Source: JAUILH01 sp965230535 (GTDB lineage: Bacteria; Bacteroidota; Bacteroidia; Flavobacteriales_D; JAUILH01). From it: a stretch of DNA of 64,000 bases. Position numbers and translations under genes: made by a program. Shown here in pieces: positions 15,602 to 25,636 of this stretch (positions are counted from its first letter, which is position 1; every line of letters starts with the position of its first letter). The stretch lies in NCBI GenBank assembly GCA_965230535.1, contig OZ246010.1, positions 2,170,001-2,234,000 on the forward strand, read 5' to 3'. Below the pieces are notes generated by a model. The model had not been told where the DNA came from. It searched no databases and saw only the letters and a program-made list of their open reading frames with translations.

Positions 15602-18349
15602 ATGAAAAGGTCGATAATCATTTTTTCTGCACTTGCATTAATGGCAAGTAGTTGTAAATCTAAAAAGGGTACCACAGAGTCTCCCGAAGAAGTTAAAGAG
15701 GGCATTGACAACTCTGTATCAGACATGTTGGGAGACCTGGAAGATGGTGAAGATTTTGAAGAGGAAGAAGAAAAAGCGCCTCCGGTTCGTCCTGTTTATC
15801 GCGAAACAGAAAAGCGCATCAATGATGTGATTCACACGCACCTGGAAGTTGGTTTCGACTGGAAAAAACATTACCTGAATGGTATTGCCACTATCGATAT
15901 TAAACCTTATTTCTATGCCACTGACAGTTTAACTCTGGATGCTAAAGGAATGGATATTCATAAAGTATCATTGGTGGTGAAAAAGAAGGTCGCTCAAGAA
16001 TTGAAATATGAGTACGACGGTATGTTCCTGAAAATTGATCTGGACAAGACCTACACCAGAGACCAGCAATACACGGTTCAAATTGAATACACCGCCAAGC
16101 CTGATGAATTTGAAATGGGTGGAAGCTCTGCCATTTCAGGAGACAAAGGTTTATACTTCATCAATGCGGATAGTTCTGAAGTTGGAAAACCAACGCAAAT
16201 CTGGACACAGGGTGAAACAGAAGCAAGCTCAAGATGGTTCCCAACCATTGATGCACCAAACGAAAAAATGACCCAGGAGATAGAGATCACGGTTCCGAAA
16301 GAATTCAAATCTTTATCTAACGGACTCCTTCTCTACTCTACGCCAAACAACGACGGTACGCGTACAGACCACTGGAAACAGTCTTATCCACATGCACCAT
16401 ATTTAACCATGATGGCCATTGGTGACTTTGCACTTGTTAAAGACACCTGGAAAAGACCTAACGGAAAGAAAATGGAGGTGAACTACTACGTAGAAAAGGA
16501 ATACGAGCAGTACGCAAAAGACATTTTCGGTGAAACTCCTAACATGATCACTTTCTTCTCAGACCTTCTTGGAGTTGAGTACCCATGGGAGAAATACTCG
16601 CAGGTTGTGGTTAGAGATTATGTTTCCGGAGCGATGGAAAACACAACAGCAACCATTCACGGAGACTTCCTTCACAGAACTAAAACAGAGTTGTTGGACG
16701 GACACAATGAGTCCATCATTGCACATGAACTATTCCACCACTGGTTTGGAGATTTGGTGACTTGCGAAAGCTGGTCTAACCTACCATTAAACGAATCTTT
16801 TGCAAATTACAGTCAGTTCTTATGGGACGAGCACAGACATGGTGCGGATGAGGCTGCTTACCACGCAGAAGGTGAAATGATGGGTTACATCTACTCTGCC
16901 AAACAACAAGGGTTTGTAGACTTAATCAGATACGACTATGGCGACAAAGAAGAAATGTTCGATGGCAACTCTTACAACAAAGGAGGACGTATCCTTCACA
17001 TGTTGAGAAAGTACATTGGAGATGAGGCTTTCTTTGCCGGGTTAAAAAAATACCTAACTGACAACAAGTTTAAAGCTGCTGAGGTTGATCACCTACGTTT
17101 GGCTTTTGAAGAAGTGTGTGGTGAAGATTTACATTGGTACTTCAACCAGTGGTTCCTGGACAAAGGACATCCTTCTTTGAACTTTAGTCATGAGTACAGC
17201 AATGGTGAGTTGACAGTAATTGTTGAGCAAAACCAGGATTTCGAGCAGGTTCCATTGTATAGATTACCTATTCCGGTTGATGTATATCACGGAAAAGAAG
17301 TTAAAAGACATTGGTTGATTGCCGAGCACGTAGCCGATACTTTCAAAATAGCCATGGCGACACAACCAGATTTGGTAAACTTTGATGGAGACCGTGCATT
17401 ATTGGCCGACAGACGAGATGATAACACACTTGAGGAGCACATTCACATGTTCTACAATGCACCAATGTATTTGGATAGAAAAGATGCCTTGTTAGCATGT
17501 AAAAAGAACAAAGATGAGGCCTCTATGAAAGTGGTATTTGATGCTTTGAACGACGATTTCTGGGGAATTAGAGAGTTGGCGTTACGTCATGTAAGACGTG
17601 TATCAAAAGCTAAGCCGGAGGAGGTAAAAGCCAAGCTAATCGACATGGTTAAAAACGATCCTAAGTCGAGCGTAAGAGCGGCCGCTTTAAACTCACTCCA
17701 AAAGAACTTTAAGGCAGATAGCTTTACTGAATTGTATGTGACTGCCTCTAAGGACCCTTCTTACTACGTACAGAGTGTGTCCATCCAGTCTTTGGCAGAT
17801 GAAGATTTAGACCGTGCTTATGATATGGCCAAGAAGCTTGAAAACGAAACCAGTTCTTCAATTCTAACAACTGTTGGAGACATCTACGCTCAAAAAGGAA
17901 ATCCTGAGGATCATGATTTCTACAAGTCAAGATGGGCAAAAATCAGTGGTTTCGAGAAAATCAGTTTCCTGAATACTTATTCAAAGTACCTTCAAAAGCA
18001 AGACGATGATGCTGTTATTGAAGGCTTAAATGTATTTGGAGAAGTGGCTAAGAATGGTGGTACCATGTGGGTGAAATACTTCTCTGGTTACCAAACCATC
18101 ATGAAATACAGAGAGCACTACTACGGTGAGATGACAGAAAACGAGAAGGAGATTAAGCGCATGGAAGAAGAAGGCGCCAGCTCATCAGACATCAACCTGA
18201 AGCAAAGAGAATTGGGTGAAAATTCAGCTATGTTCAACAAGATTAACGATTTGTTGGAAAAACTGAAGAAGGAAGAAACTGACGAGCAAATTCTCGATTT
18301 TATAGACGGTGGTGCCAGCATGGAGATCATGTCCGGAGACGATGAGTAA
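15602..18349 (+). CDS. M1 family aminopeptidase, lipoprotein
   Basis: 915 residues. Lipoprotein signal with Cys18 (LALMASSCKSKKG), then an acidic linker to about residue 60. The peptidase part has the exopeptidase motif GAMEN in VSGAMENTTATIHG and the zinc site H375-ELF-H379 with E398 in LPLNESFAN, the full gluzincin HExxH(18)E set. The C-terminal third (about 620-800) reads as HEAT-like helical repeats (ELALRHVRRVSKA, SSVRAAALNSL). It would trim N-terminal residues from peptides in the periplasm or at the cell surface for nutrition or turnover. A small ABM-like gene follows 3 bases later. Confidence 0.92.
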   Translation: MKRSIIIFSALALMASSCKSKKGTTESPEEVKEGIDNSVSDMLGDLEDGEDFEEEEEKAPPVRPVYRETEKRINDVIHTHLEVGFDWKKHYLNGIATIDIKPYFYATDSLTLDAKGMDIHKVSLVVKKKVAQELKYEYDGMFLKIDLDKTYTRDQQYTVQIEYTAKPDEFEMGGSSAISGDKGLYFINADSSEVGKPTQIWTQGETEASSRWFPTIDAPNEKMTQEIEITVPKEFKSLSNGLLLYSTPNNDGTRTDHWKQSYPHAPYLTMMAIGDFALVKDTWKRPNGKKMEVNYYVEKEYEQYAKDIFGETPNMITFFSDLLGVEYPWEKYSQVVVRDYVSGAMENTTATIHGDFLHRTKTELLDGHNESIIAHELFHHWFGDLVTCESWSNLPLNESFANYSQFLWDEHRHGADEAAYHAEGEMMGYIYSAKQQGFVDLIRYDYGDKEEMFDGNSYNKGGRILHMLRKYIGDEAFFAGLKKYLTDNKFKAAEVDHLRLAFEEVCGEDLHWYFNQWFLDKGHPSLNFSHEYSNGELTVIVEQNQDFEQVPLYRLPIPVDVYHGKEVKRHWLIAEHVADTFKIAMATQPDLVNFDGDRALLADRRDDNTLEEHIHMFYNAPMYLDRKDALLACKKNKDEASMKVVFDALNDDFWGIRELALRHVRRVSKAKPEEVKAKLIDMVKNDPKSSVRAAALNSLQKNFKADSFTELYVTASKDPSYYVQSVSIQSLADEDLDRAYDMAKKLENETSSSILTTVGDIYAQKGNPEDHDFYKSRWAKISGFEKISFLNTYSKYLQKQDDDAVIEGLNVFGEVAKNGGTMWVKYFSGYQTIMKYREHYYGEMTENEKEIKRMEEEGASSSDINLKQRELGENSAMFNKINDLLEKLKKEETDEQILDFIDGGASMEIMSGDDE

Positions 18350-18352
18350 ATC

Positions 18353-18688
18353 ATGATCGTTAGCGTTACGTATATAGAACTGAAAAGTCCTTTCAAGTTT
18401 TTTGCCCTTTCGGCAAAAGCTTTAAAAATTGTACGTCAGCTTAAATCCAGCGACCATGTTGCCTATAAATCTCGTGGATTCTGGACCAAACACTATACCA
18501 TGAGCCTTTGGCAGGACAAAGAGAGTATGATGGACTTTGTGAGAAGTGGCGCTCACCTTGAAGCCATGAAGCAAGCCAAAGACATTGCCAAAGAAATCAA
18601 GGTTGTACACTTTGAAGGAGACACGCTTCCAAACTGGCCGGAAGCTAAGAAGTTGGTTGCGGAAGGGCGGTCTACTAAGTATGCTTAG
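18353..18688 (+). CDS. Small antibiotic-biosynthesis-monooxygenase-fold protein (DUF3291-like)
   Basis: 111 residues. The pattern IVSVTYIELKSP...GFWTKHYTMSLWQDKESMMDFVRSGAHLEAMK is that of short ferredoxin-like ABM or DUF3291 proteins related to spheroidene monooxygenase-like sequences. There are no cofactor-binding motifs that fix an activity. It starts 3 bases after the aminopeptidase stop codon, suggesting co-transcription, but a shared task is not obvious. It is cytoplasmic, with no signal peptide. Confidence 0.65.
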   Translation: MIVSVTYIELKSPFKFFALSAKALKIVRQLKSSDHVAYKSRGFWTKHYTMSLWQDKESMMDFVRSGAHLEAMKQAKDIAKEIKVVHFEGDTLPNWPEAKKLVAEGRSTKYA

Positions 18689-18756
18689 TAAAAACCTCTT
18701 GTTCCCTCACCATCTATTAAGTACATTTAGCGCATCTTATTTTAATGCCCGCTATA

Positions 18757-20250
18757 ATGAAACTAGCCTACCTCAGTTGTCTGATTGGACTTGTTCTCAC
18801 GTCATGTGGTTCGGATGAATCAGAATCATCAAACAACAAGCCAGGAGCTTCTACCAAAGAAGGTCAACCCGAAGAGATTACCGTGCCCCAGGACGATCTA
18901 GACAAAACCCTGCCACAACTTCAAAGCGTTTTAGGAGATCAGCTTGAGAGTGCATTGGGCGATTCATCTCCAAAAACGCAAGCATTCAAGATAGACCCAA
19001 AGGCCAACAATACTTTGACCACCACATCAGGGGTCATTATTCAAATTCCTGCCAACGCTTTTGAGGGAGCTGGTTCTTCTGTCGATATCTACATTAAAGA
19101 ACTTTTTTCTCCCATGGATGCCATTTTATCCGGCATGCAAACCATAAGTGATAAAGGCATCCTGGCCTCCGATGGCATGTTGTTTATTGATGCACAGTCT
19201 GACGGGAGTTCACTTCAAATGGCTAATGACAAGAGCATTATGATGGCTTTGCCATCGCGAGATACACGAAATAAAGATTATAAAGTTTTTGAGGGCGGAA
19301 ACTCCAATCCTAATGAGCTCATTTGGAAAGAGTCTAAGGGTAAAATGCAGGACTACATCATTCCTTTCCCTCCTCAATATTTACTGAATGGGGTGATAGA
19401 TTATTATGAAGATGAACTGGGCAACTACCGCGATAAAATTCTCTACTATCATGTATCTCCCGAACTCAAAGACAAGCCGGAAGTATCTAAATACAATTGG
19501 TGGTATTATGAAGATTTGGACAAGTACAAAAACTCACTGGTTGTAACACGAGAATTTGCTTCTATGTTTGAATCTACAGCTGGAATTTCTTCACATGATG
19601 AGGTAACCGCTTTTTATCTTGAAAAGACAAACCTTCCATTGTGGCAGGTAGATTCTATGTATTGGCCGGAATACGAATTTAAAGATCGTAAACACGGTAA
19701 AGTGATCAAACTAGATTATGAAGGAATCGACCTCAACGAAAATGGCTATGAGAAGCTGGCAAAAGAAGGCTTAAGTGATGAAGACATTCAAGTTACTATG
19801 TTCTATCATCAGCAACGCGAACGCATCATGAAGGATATGGACGATCAGGCCAATGCCAGAAAGGTTGCCAATTACAATAGCATCATGTTGCGATCTTTGG
19901 GATGGATCAATATCGACAGATATGTTGAGTTGAAAGGAGATCCTCTTTTAGTAAATATCACTGTTGAAAATGGATCGAAAAACACACAGGTTTATGCAGT
20001 AAATGAAGATGACAAGATCATTTTGCGAGCGAATCGCGATGAAAATGGTACATTCTTTTTTGGAAAAACGCCCGAGGAAAAAGTCAAAATTCCACTACCT
20101 GCAGTCATCTATTCTTTTGATGTGATTGATGGACAATTTCACTTTTATCTTACACAGCCCCAATGGTATAGTGAAGAACCCATTTCAATTAAACTTGGTG
20201 CCATCTCCAAAGAAGAGGTCAAAGAGTTTTTTGATTTCATAAAAGACTAA
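18757..20250 (+). CDS. Large lipoprotein, unknown function
   Basis: 497 residues if started at ATG 18757, which gives a clean lipoprotein signal (IGLVLTSCGSDES); ATG 18745 adds four residues. After a low-complexity Ser/Glu linker, residues about 75-160 show the pattern IPANAFEGAGSSVDIYIKEL and GMQTISDKGILASDGMLFID. This pattern recurs at the N-terminus of many Bacteroidota cell-surface proteins, in a beta-sandwich possibly related to ZU5 domains. The rest is unrecognised, Tyr- and Asp-rich and without catalytic motifs. It lies just upstream of an ABC exporter gene in the same orientation. Confidence 0.75.
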   Translation: MKLAYLSCLIGLVLTSCGSDESESSNNKPGASTKEGQPEEITVPQDDLDKTLPQLQSVLGDQLESALGDSSPKTQAFKIDPKANNTLTTTSGVIIQIPANAFEGAGSSVDIYIKELFSPMDAILSGMQTISDKGILASDGMLFIDAQSDGSSLQMANDKSIMMALPSRDTRNKDYKVFEGGNSNPNELIWKESKGKMQDYIIPFPPQYLLNGVIDYYEDELGNYRDKILYYHVSPELKDKPEVSKYNWWYYEDLDKYKNSLVVTREFASMFESTAGISSHDEVTAFYLEKTNLPLWQVDSMYWPEYEFKDRKHGKVIKLDYEGIDLNENGYEKLAKEGLSDEDIQVTMFYHQQRERIMKDMDDQANARKVANYNSIMLRSLGWINIDRYVELKGDPLLVNITVENGSKNTQVYAVNEDDKIILRANRDENGTFFFGKTPEEKVKIPLPAVIYSFDVIDGQFHFYLTQPQWYSEEPISIKLGAISKEEVKEFFDFIKD

Positions 20251-20291
20251 TTATCAAAATATCGTTTAATGTCATTCGTCCATTATAAAGT

Positions 20292-22028
20292 ATGAGCAAC
20301 AAAAAAGTCTCCTTCGGGTGGGCAGTGAGAGAGTACATCTTGCCCAGAAAAAAGATCGTATCAATTGGTTTGGTGCTCATCATTATCAAAAGTTTGGCCG
20401 GACTGGTTCTGCCTTTTGTTACAAGAACCTTACTCGATGAGGTCTTTCCGAATAAGGATTTCCCTCTACTCATGACTTTAGTAACAGCGTTGGCAGCAGC
20501 TTTATTAATCCAGGCGATTACTTCATTTTCTCTTACCAGATTGTTGAGTGTTGAAGCTCAACGTCTCATTTCCATTCTTAGATCAGATGTTCAGAAAAAA
20601 CTAATGAAGCTGCCTATTAATTTCTTCGACAACCAAAAGTCGGGAGCCCTCGTGTCCAGAGTCATGACGGATGTTGAAGGCGTTAGAAATATAGTTGGAA
20701 CCGGGCTGGTTCAGCTTATTGGTGGATCCCTGACTGCTATATTTTCATTGGTTCTGTTGCTTCAGTTAAACTGGTTGCTCACCATTGTGGTACTGGTTCC
20801 TGTGGCCATTTTTGCAGTAGTGATGATGAAGGCCTTTGGATATATCCGACCTATTTTCAGAAAAAGAGGAAAGATCAATGCGGAAGTAACTGGACGGTTA
20901 ACTGAAACACTTAACGGCATCAGAGTCATCAAAGGATTTAACGCCGAAGATCAGGAAAACAAAATTTTCGAAGACGGTGTAAACAGGCTATATGTCAACG
21001 TTAAAAAAAGCCTGACGGCCACCGCACTCATCACCAGCTCTTCTACCTTTCTGGTTGGTTTGGCTTCTGCCGCTATCATGGGGGTAGGCGGACATTATGT
21101 GATTGAAGGAGACATGTCTGCCGGAGAGTTAATGCAGTTTACTTTCCTCCTTGGTTTAATGGTGGCTCCTATTATTCAAATGAGCAATATCGGTTCCCAA
21201 TTATCTGAAGCCATGGCTGGGCTGGACAGAACTCAGGAGTTAATGAACATGCCCGAAGAAGACGATCCTGGTGTTAGAACAGAGGTATTAAAAGACATTA
21301 AGGGTGATATTGAATTCAAAGATGTATCATTCAGCTACGAAGAGAGTAAAGAGGTTCTGCACAACATCAACTTCTCTGCACCCTCTGGCAGCGTGACAGC
21401 TTTGGTTGGCTCATCAGGTTCCGGGAAATCGACCATTGCCGGCCTTGCAGCAACGTTTTTAAACCCATCCGAAGGACGTGTTGAATTGGACGGCATAGAC
21501 CTCTCAACGGTGAATCTGAGCAGCTACAGACAGAACCTGGCGGTGGTTTTGCAAGACGACTTTTTATACGAGGGCACCATACGAGACAACATCCTTTTTG
21601 CCAGAAAAGATGCACCAGAAGAAGAATTAATGGCTGCCGTGCATGGAGCCTATGTCCATGAATTCACAGATCGGTTTGAAGATGGGCTTGAAACCATTAT
21701 TGGTGAACGTGGTGTGAAATTATCCGGTGGTCAGCGACAGCGAATTTCCATTGCACGGGCAATATTGGCTAATCCTAAGATCATTATTCTTGATGAGGCC
21801 ACTTCCAATCTGGATACAGAAAGCGAATCCTACATTCAAAAAAGTCTGAGTGTACTCATGGAAAACCGAACCACATTTGTGATTGCACACAGGCTTAGCA
21901 CAATTCAACAAGCCGACCAGATTCTTGTAATTGAAGAAGGCAATATTGTTGAACGTGGTAAACACGACGAACTGATAGCTAAAAAAGGTCGCTACCACGA
22001 CCTATACACTTACCAAAGCAGGATTTAA
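20292..22028 (+). CDS. ABC exporter, fused permease-ATPase (MsbA/LmrA type)
   Basis: 578 residues, the normal half-transporter length. Six transmembrane helices in residues about 20-300 are followed by an ATPase domain. It has Walker A GSSGSGKST, the signature LSGGQRQRISIARA, Walker B IIILDEATSNLD and the switch His in FVIAHRLSTI. As a homodimer it would export lipids, peptides or drugs across the inner membrane. The MTDVEGVRN segment is typical of MsbA-like proteins. The substrate is unknown. It converges with the SDR gene, whose stop codon directly adjoins its own. Confidence 0.92.
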   Translation: MSNKKVSFGWAVREYILPRKKIVSIGLVLIIIKSLAGLVLPFVTRTLLDEVFPNKDFPLLMTLVTALAAALLIQAITSFSLTRLLSVEAQRLISILRSDVQKKLMKLPINFFDNQKSGALVSRVMTDVEGVRNIVGTGLVQLIGGSLTAIFSLVLLLQLNWLLTIVVLVPVAIFAVVMMKAFGYIRPIFRKRGKINAEVTGRLTETLNGIRVIKGFNAEDQENKIFEDGVNRLYVNVKKSLTATALITSSSTFLVGLASAAIMGVGGHYVIEGDMSAGELMQFTFLLGLMVAPIIQMSNIGSQLSEAMAGLDRTQELMNMPEEDDPGVRTEVLKDIKGDIEFKDVSFSYEESKEVLHNINFSAPSGSVTALVGSSGSGKSTIAGLAATFLNPSEGRVELDGIDLSTVNLSSYRQNLAVVLQDDFLYEGTIRDNILFARKDAPEEELMAAVHGAYVHEFTDRFEDGLETIIGERGVKLSGGQRQRISIARAILANPKIIILDEATSNLDTESESYIQKSLSVLMENRTTFVIAHRLSTIQQADQILVIEEGNIVERGKHDELIAKKGRYHDLYTYQSRI

Positions 22029-22733
22029 TTACTTAAATGGCCTGATTGTGATCTCGTTAATGGCTACGTGAGCCGGCTGTGAAAGCGCAAACAAGATTGA
22101 TTCAGCTATATCTTCAGAAGTCAAAACATCTTTGAAATAATCCTTCATTTGGGCGGCTTTTTCCTCATCTGTGGTGTGCTCTACAAATTCCGTCTCCACA
22201 GGTCCAGGAGAAATGTTAGTGATTTTAACCCTGCCTTTTAACTCCTTTTCGAGTCCAACAGACATAACTCTAACAGCATGTTTTGTCGCACAATACACTA
22301 CGCCTTCAGGATAAACTTCATGTCCGGCAACAGAATCAATATTAACCACATGTCCTCTGTTCTCTATAAGCTGAGGAATACACGCATGAGTCAGAGACAA
22401 TAAACCGCTCACGTTTACATCAAACATTTTGTGCCACTCGTCTAGTTTTCCGGTTTCAATCTTTCCTAGGTAACCCACCCCGGCATTATTGATCAAACCG
22501 TCGATCTTTCCAAATTTTTCCAATACCTGATCAATTGCAGACTTGATAGATGCTGTATCCGTTACATCTGCTTTAAGGTTTAAAAAACTCTCTGGATGAG
22601 CTTCAGTTAAATCATTACATTTCTCCGTTCTTCTTGAAAGGCCGGCTACTTTATAACCGCTCTTTAATAGCTGACGAGCCGTAGCTTTTCCTATTCCGCT
22701 TGACGCGCCTGATAATACAATTGTCTTTGACAT
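22029..22733 (-). CDS. Short-chain dehydrogenase/reductase (classical SDR)
   Basis: 234 residues. The cofactor motif SGASSGIGKAT is at the N-terminus, then INNAGVGYLG, the catalytic Ser in NIDSVAGHEVY and YCATKHAVRVMSVGL with the Tyr-x-x-x-Lys pair. NADP is suggested by SRRTEK after the second strand, with arginines near the adenosine phosphate position. This is a typical YdfG/serine-dehydrogenase-like oxidoreductase. The substrate cannot be told from the sequence. Confidence 0.9.
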   Translation of the reverse strand: MSKTIVLSGASSGIGKATARQLLKSGYKVAGLSRRTEKCNDLTEAHPESFLNLKADVTDTASIKSAIDQVLEKFGKIDGLINNAGVGYLGKIETGKLDEWHKMFDVNVSGLLSLTHACIPQLIENRGHVVNIDSVAGHEVYPEGVVYCATKHAVRVMSVGLEKELKGRVKITNISPGPVETEFVEHTTDEEKAAQMKDYFKDVLTSEDIAESILFALSQPAHVAINEITIRPFK

Positions 22734-22945
22734 TCTCTTCGATTTGTAAGTGAAGATATCACAAATCCGGGTTCACGTTAGAATCAATTTATGATCTCGC
22801 AATCAAAAAATCAGTCCGAAAGTCAAACTACGTTGTTTTACGTATTGATTCAATTTGATTTCGAAAATAGCTTTGCTCCGACTCCATATTAAAATGAAAC
22901 ATTTTAATATCTGGTAGCCATAATACTATTAATGATTTAAGCAGA

Positions 22946-24397
22946 ATGTCACGTATTTTGATCGGAATATTACTGAGCTTTTGTAGTTTTTCTGCACTTG
23001 CTCAGCAATCTTTTAAAGATGCTCAAAAGAAGCTTGATGCAAACCATTGCGGCATTGGTCTGGAAGTTTTTAAACCCAATTTCGGCGACAGGGTTCGAAC
23101 AGAGAATAATTGGATAGGGTTTAATTTTTTGGTAGATGGTTTTGAGACCAAGCTGGGATTTGGAGAACTTTTATTGAGCGAGCCAGACCCCACAGTTGGT
23201 TTTGGAGACAAGCCCAATCCACCAATTTTTACAGACCGTGAGTCTTACGGAGGACATTTTTCTGTTGGGGTGAATTTACCTTTTTCTAAACTCCGTTTTG
23301 GTAATCAAAGCTCCTACATTAATGTGAAGCGCTTACATCCAACATTCAGTTTTGCCATGGGTGGTTACCGTGGTTGGGAAAAGCAGGATCGCATGACAAA
23401 AGATGCATTTTACTATCTGGGAGCTGGTTTGGGAGCCAGATTGAGGCTTCCGGTGCTCACAATTGAACCATTTATTAATACCAATGTTGGTTTTCACGGA
23501 GGGTCTAATTTTGACGCATTCAAATGGTTTGTGATCAACACAGGTGTGGTGTTTAGATTTGATGGAATGAAGCAGTTTCTGAGTCCAAGATTAGTTTCTG
23601 TCCCCACAACTAACTACAAGGTGAGCAACTATACTTCCAGCTCATATACTACAGTTCATTACGAAAATCGTGGGGGACAAAGACAACGTGTAGAAACCAT
23701 ACATACAACTTCTTCTGCAGATGTGAGTGTTTCAAATGGAAGTCTGGGTATTCAGGACATTGGGACCTTTACCGGACTGGCTCTTAAGTATTCGTTCAAC
23801 AATTACAAAAGAAGCCTATACATTCCCAGAACATGGTTGGGTGGTATTGGTGTGCATGGAAGAAGTGGCGCTGGTTTTGCCGGAATCAATTTAGATTTTG
23901 GAAAAATAGGACACGGCAGTCAGCTTGAAGATCCGGATAAAAAATGGTTCAGGAAAGTCAGTCAGCACTACGAGTATGGTAAGGGAACCATGAACACCAT
24001 TATGGCCTACTGCGACATTGGATTTGACATTTCACCTGGCTTGTTGGCTATGCTGGGTATGGTTAGAAACGATGATGGTTCTGCTACTTCCTTTGCCTCT
24101 ATCATTGCCGGATATTCCTTTGGATACGCCTACGTATACAATCAGCAATTCGATGACGAGGAAACAGCAGTGAGCCGGTACAACAGCATTTTTAATGCCT
24201 GGGGAGCAGAAGAGCCTACTTTTAAAAACGATCCGCGAGAAAGTAAGAGTGGTTACTTAGGCGGTTGGTTTTTGGGTATAGAAGTTGGAGTTGTGTCTTT
24301 CAGAGTGCAGGGCTTTTCATTTAGGAGAGCGCCGTTGGCCAACAACCGTTACTTTACTTTGGCATTCAGAATTCCGTCAAAAGCGTCTCGCTACTAA
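22946..24397 (+). CDS. Secreted protein, probable outer-membrane beta-barrel
   Basis: 483 residues with a signal peptide (ILLSFCSFSALAQ, cleaved near residue 20). The mature part has many alternating short strands rich in Gly and aromatic residues (GGHFSVGVNLPFSKLRFG, LGAGLGARLRLPVLTIEPFINT, IIAGYSFGYAYVYN). It ends in an amphipathic strand pattern (YFTLAFRIPSKASRY), consistent with an outer-membrane barrel. I do not recognise a named family. A Ser/Thr-rich loop lies at about 225-260. It appears to be a single gene whose end adjoins the RNase HI gene. Confidence 0.7.
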   Translation: MSRILIGILLSFCSFSALAQQSFKDAQKKLDANHCGIGLEVFKPNFGDRVRTENNWIGFNFLVDGFETKLGFGELLLSEPDPTVGFGDKPNPPIFTDRESYGGHFSVGVNLPFSKLRFGNQSSYINVKRLHPTFSFAMGGYRGWEKQDRMTKDAFYYLGAGLGARLRLPVLTIEPFINTNVGFHGGSNFDAFKWFVINTGVVFRFDGMKQFLSPRLVSVPTTNYKVSNYTSSSYTTVHYENRGGQRQRVETIHTTSSADVSVSNGSLGIQDIGTFTGLALKYSFNNYKRSLYIPRTWLGGIGVHGRSGAGFAGINLDFGKIGHGSQLEDPDKKWFRKVSQHYEYGKGTMNTIMAYCDIGFDISPGLLAMLGMVRNDDGSATSFASIIAGYSFGYAYVYNQQFDDEETAVSRYNSIFNAWGAEEPTFKNDPRESKSGYLGGWFLGIEVGVVSFRVQGFSFRRAPLANNRYFTLAFRIPSKASRY

Positions 24398-25216
24398 TTA
24401 TTTTCTTCCAAAATCGGCTGGAATTTCACCCCATGCCTTGGTCTCCCATTTCAAAAGTTGATTCGACCACCGGTTGGTATTCAACCATTGTTCAGCTCTT
24501 GAGATCAATTTGAGCACATCATTTCCCGGCTTTTGTTTCGTTCTGCAGTTGCCGGCTCGCACCCATTCCATCGCAATTTTGGAATCCGAATAGATCGGCA
24601 TTGTTTTCATTTTGGAATCCTTGTGTCCATTTAAAAAAGCCAATGCGTGAACGAGTGCCAAAAACTCTCCAATGTTATTTGAGCCCTTTTTATAGGGTCC
24701 AACCAAAAAAACCGGTTCTTCCTGATTGAATGTCCACACACCCTGGTATTCAAAGTCCCCTTTTCCATTGCATGCGGCATCCACACATAGACTCAATTCA
24801 ATGGGATCTCCAATGCGTTTTTTCTCCTCAGCGGTAAGGTCTCGTGTCTTCTTGAAGCTTCCGTCTTTATATTTCTCCGGACCTTCTTCAAAGGCTTTTT
24901 GGGCCAGTTCTTTACTTCCAAATGTCTTGTACAATGGCTTTTCTGCTCCGGTGATTTGTTTCAAGGCTTCATCCCAGTTCGTGTAAATTCCTGGGTTCCA
25001 CCCGCGCCAAACCACATAATACATGGTTTTTTTGTCCTTTTCAACAGGCGCTACAGAATCCGGATCTTTAAACGCTTTTTCGGCCTCTGCCCACGATTTA
25101 AAAGACCTGAATTTAGCGCCTTTAAATCCGGAAATTTGCTGTTGAGCCTCAGGCCACGAAGAATAAATTCCTGGTTTTTTACCTGCCCAAACAACGTAAT
25201 ACTTTTTCTCAGCCAT
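24398..25216 (-). CDS. rnhA: Ribonuclease HI with two N-terminal hybrid-binding domains
   Basis: 272 residues. Residues 1-48 and about 65-112 are two copies of the RNase H1 hybrid-binding (caulimovirus viroplasmin) domain: YYVVWAGKKPGIYSSWPEA and YYVVWRGWNPGIYTNWDEA. The catalytic domain follows, with acidic residues in LCVDAACNG, NIGEFLALVHA, YSDSKIAMEW and near the end PADFGRK, the DEDD set. It degrades the RNA of RNA/DNA hybrids such as R-loops and primers. Bacterial type 1 enzymes with this domain usually have one copy; the tandem is notable. It is the last gene of a run beginning with purN. Confidence 0.9.
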   Translation of the reverse strand: MAEKKYYVVWAGKKPGIYSSWPEAQQQISGFKGAKFRSFKSWAEAEKAFKDPDSVAPVEKDKKTMYYVVWRGWNPGIYTNWDEALKQITGAEKPLYKTFGSKELAQKAFEEGPEKYKDGSFKKTRDLTAEEKKRIGDPIELSLCVDAACNGKGDFEYQGVWTFNQEEPVFLVGPYKKGSNNIGEFLALVHALAFLNGHKDSKMKTMPIYSDSKIAMEWVRAGNCRTKQKPGNDVLKLISRAEQWLNTNRWSNQLLKWETKAWGEIPADFGRK

Positions 25217-25635
25217 TATTTCGATTCTATCTTTAAATAGTCCTTTTTAATATACACTGCAAGCTGACCTGCAACAGTATACGCTGCGATAATTGCAAGC
25301 CCAAAGTTGCTTTCCGTCAGCTCCGGATAGCGAATGAGCATATATCCCAAAGAGATTATGAAAACCGCAACTGCCATCAAGGTCATTCTTGTTTTAAGCT
25401 CATCAGATGATTTTAGTATAAAAAAAGCCGCTACCCACACAAACAAAAGCGCAAGCACAGCATGAATTGCACCTACGAATATAATGGTCGCCAGACCAAG
25501 TAAGCCGGAAAAACCGCCAAAAAAAGGAAAGACGAATATTGAAATCAGGAACGGTCCAAGCACAAGAGCAGTTCCCCAAATCACCAAAGCCACCAAAAAT
25601 GCGTCTCCTTTATCGATCCTGTTTCCGGGCTTCAT
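25216..25635 (-). CDS. Small integral membrane protein, unknown
   Basis: 139 residues with four predicted transmembrane helices (about 14-34, 42-74, 84-102 and 110-130). There is no charged functional motif and no named family that I recognise. It overlaps the RNase HI gene by one base and follows marC by one base, so it belongs to the same transcript (purN, marC, this gene, rnhA). Inner-membrane location. Confidence 0.7.
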   Translation of the reverse strand: MKPGNRIDKGDAFLVALVIWGTALVLGPFLISIFVFPFFGGFSGLLGLATIIFVGAIHAVLALLFVWVAAFFILKSSDELKTRMTLMAVAVFIISLGYMLIRYPELTESNFGLAIIAAYTVAGQLAVYIKKDYLKIESK

Positions 25636-25636
25636 T

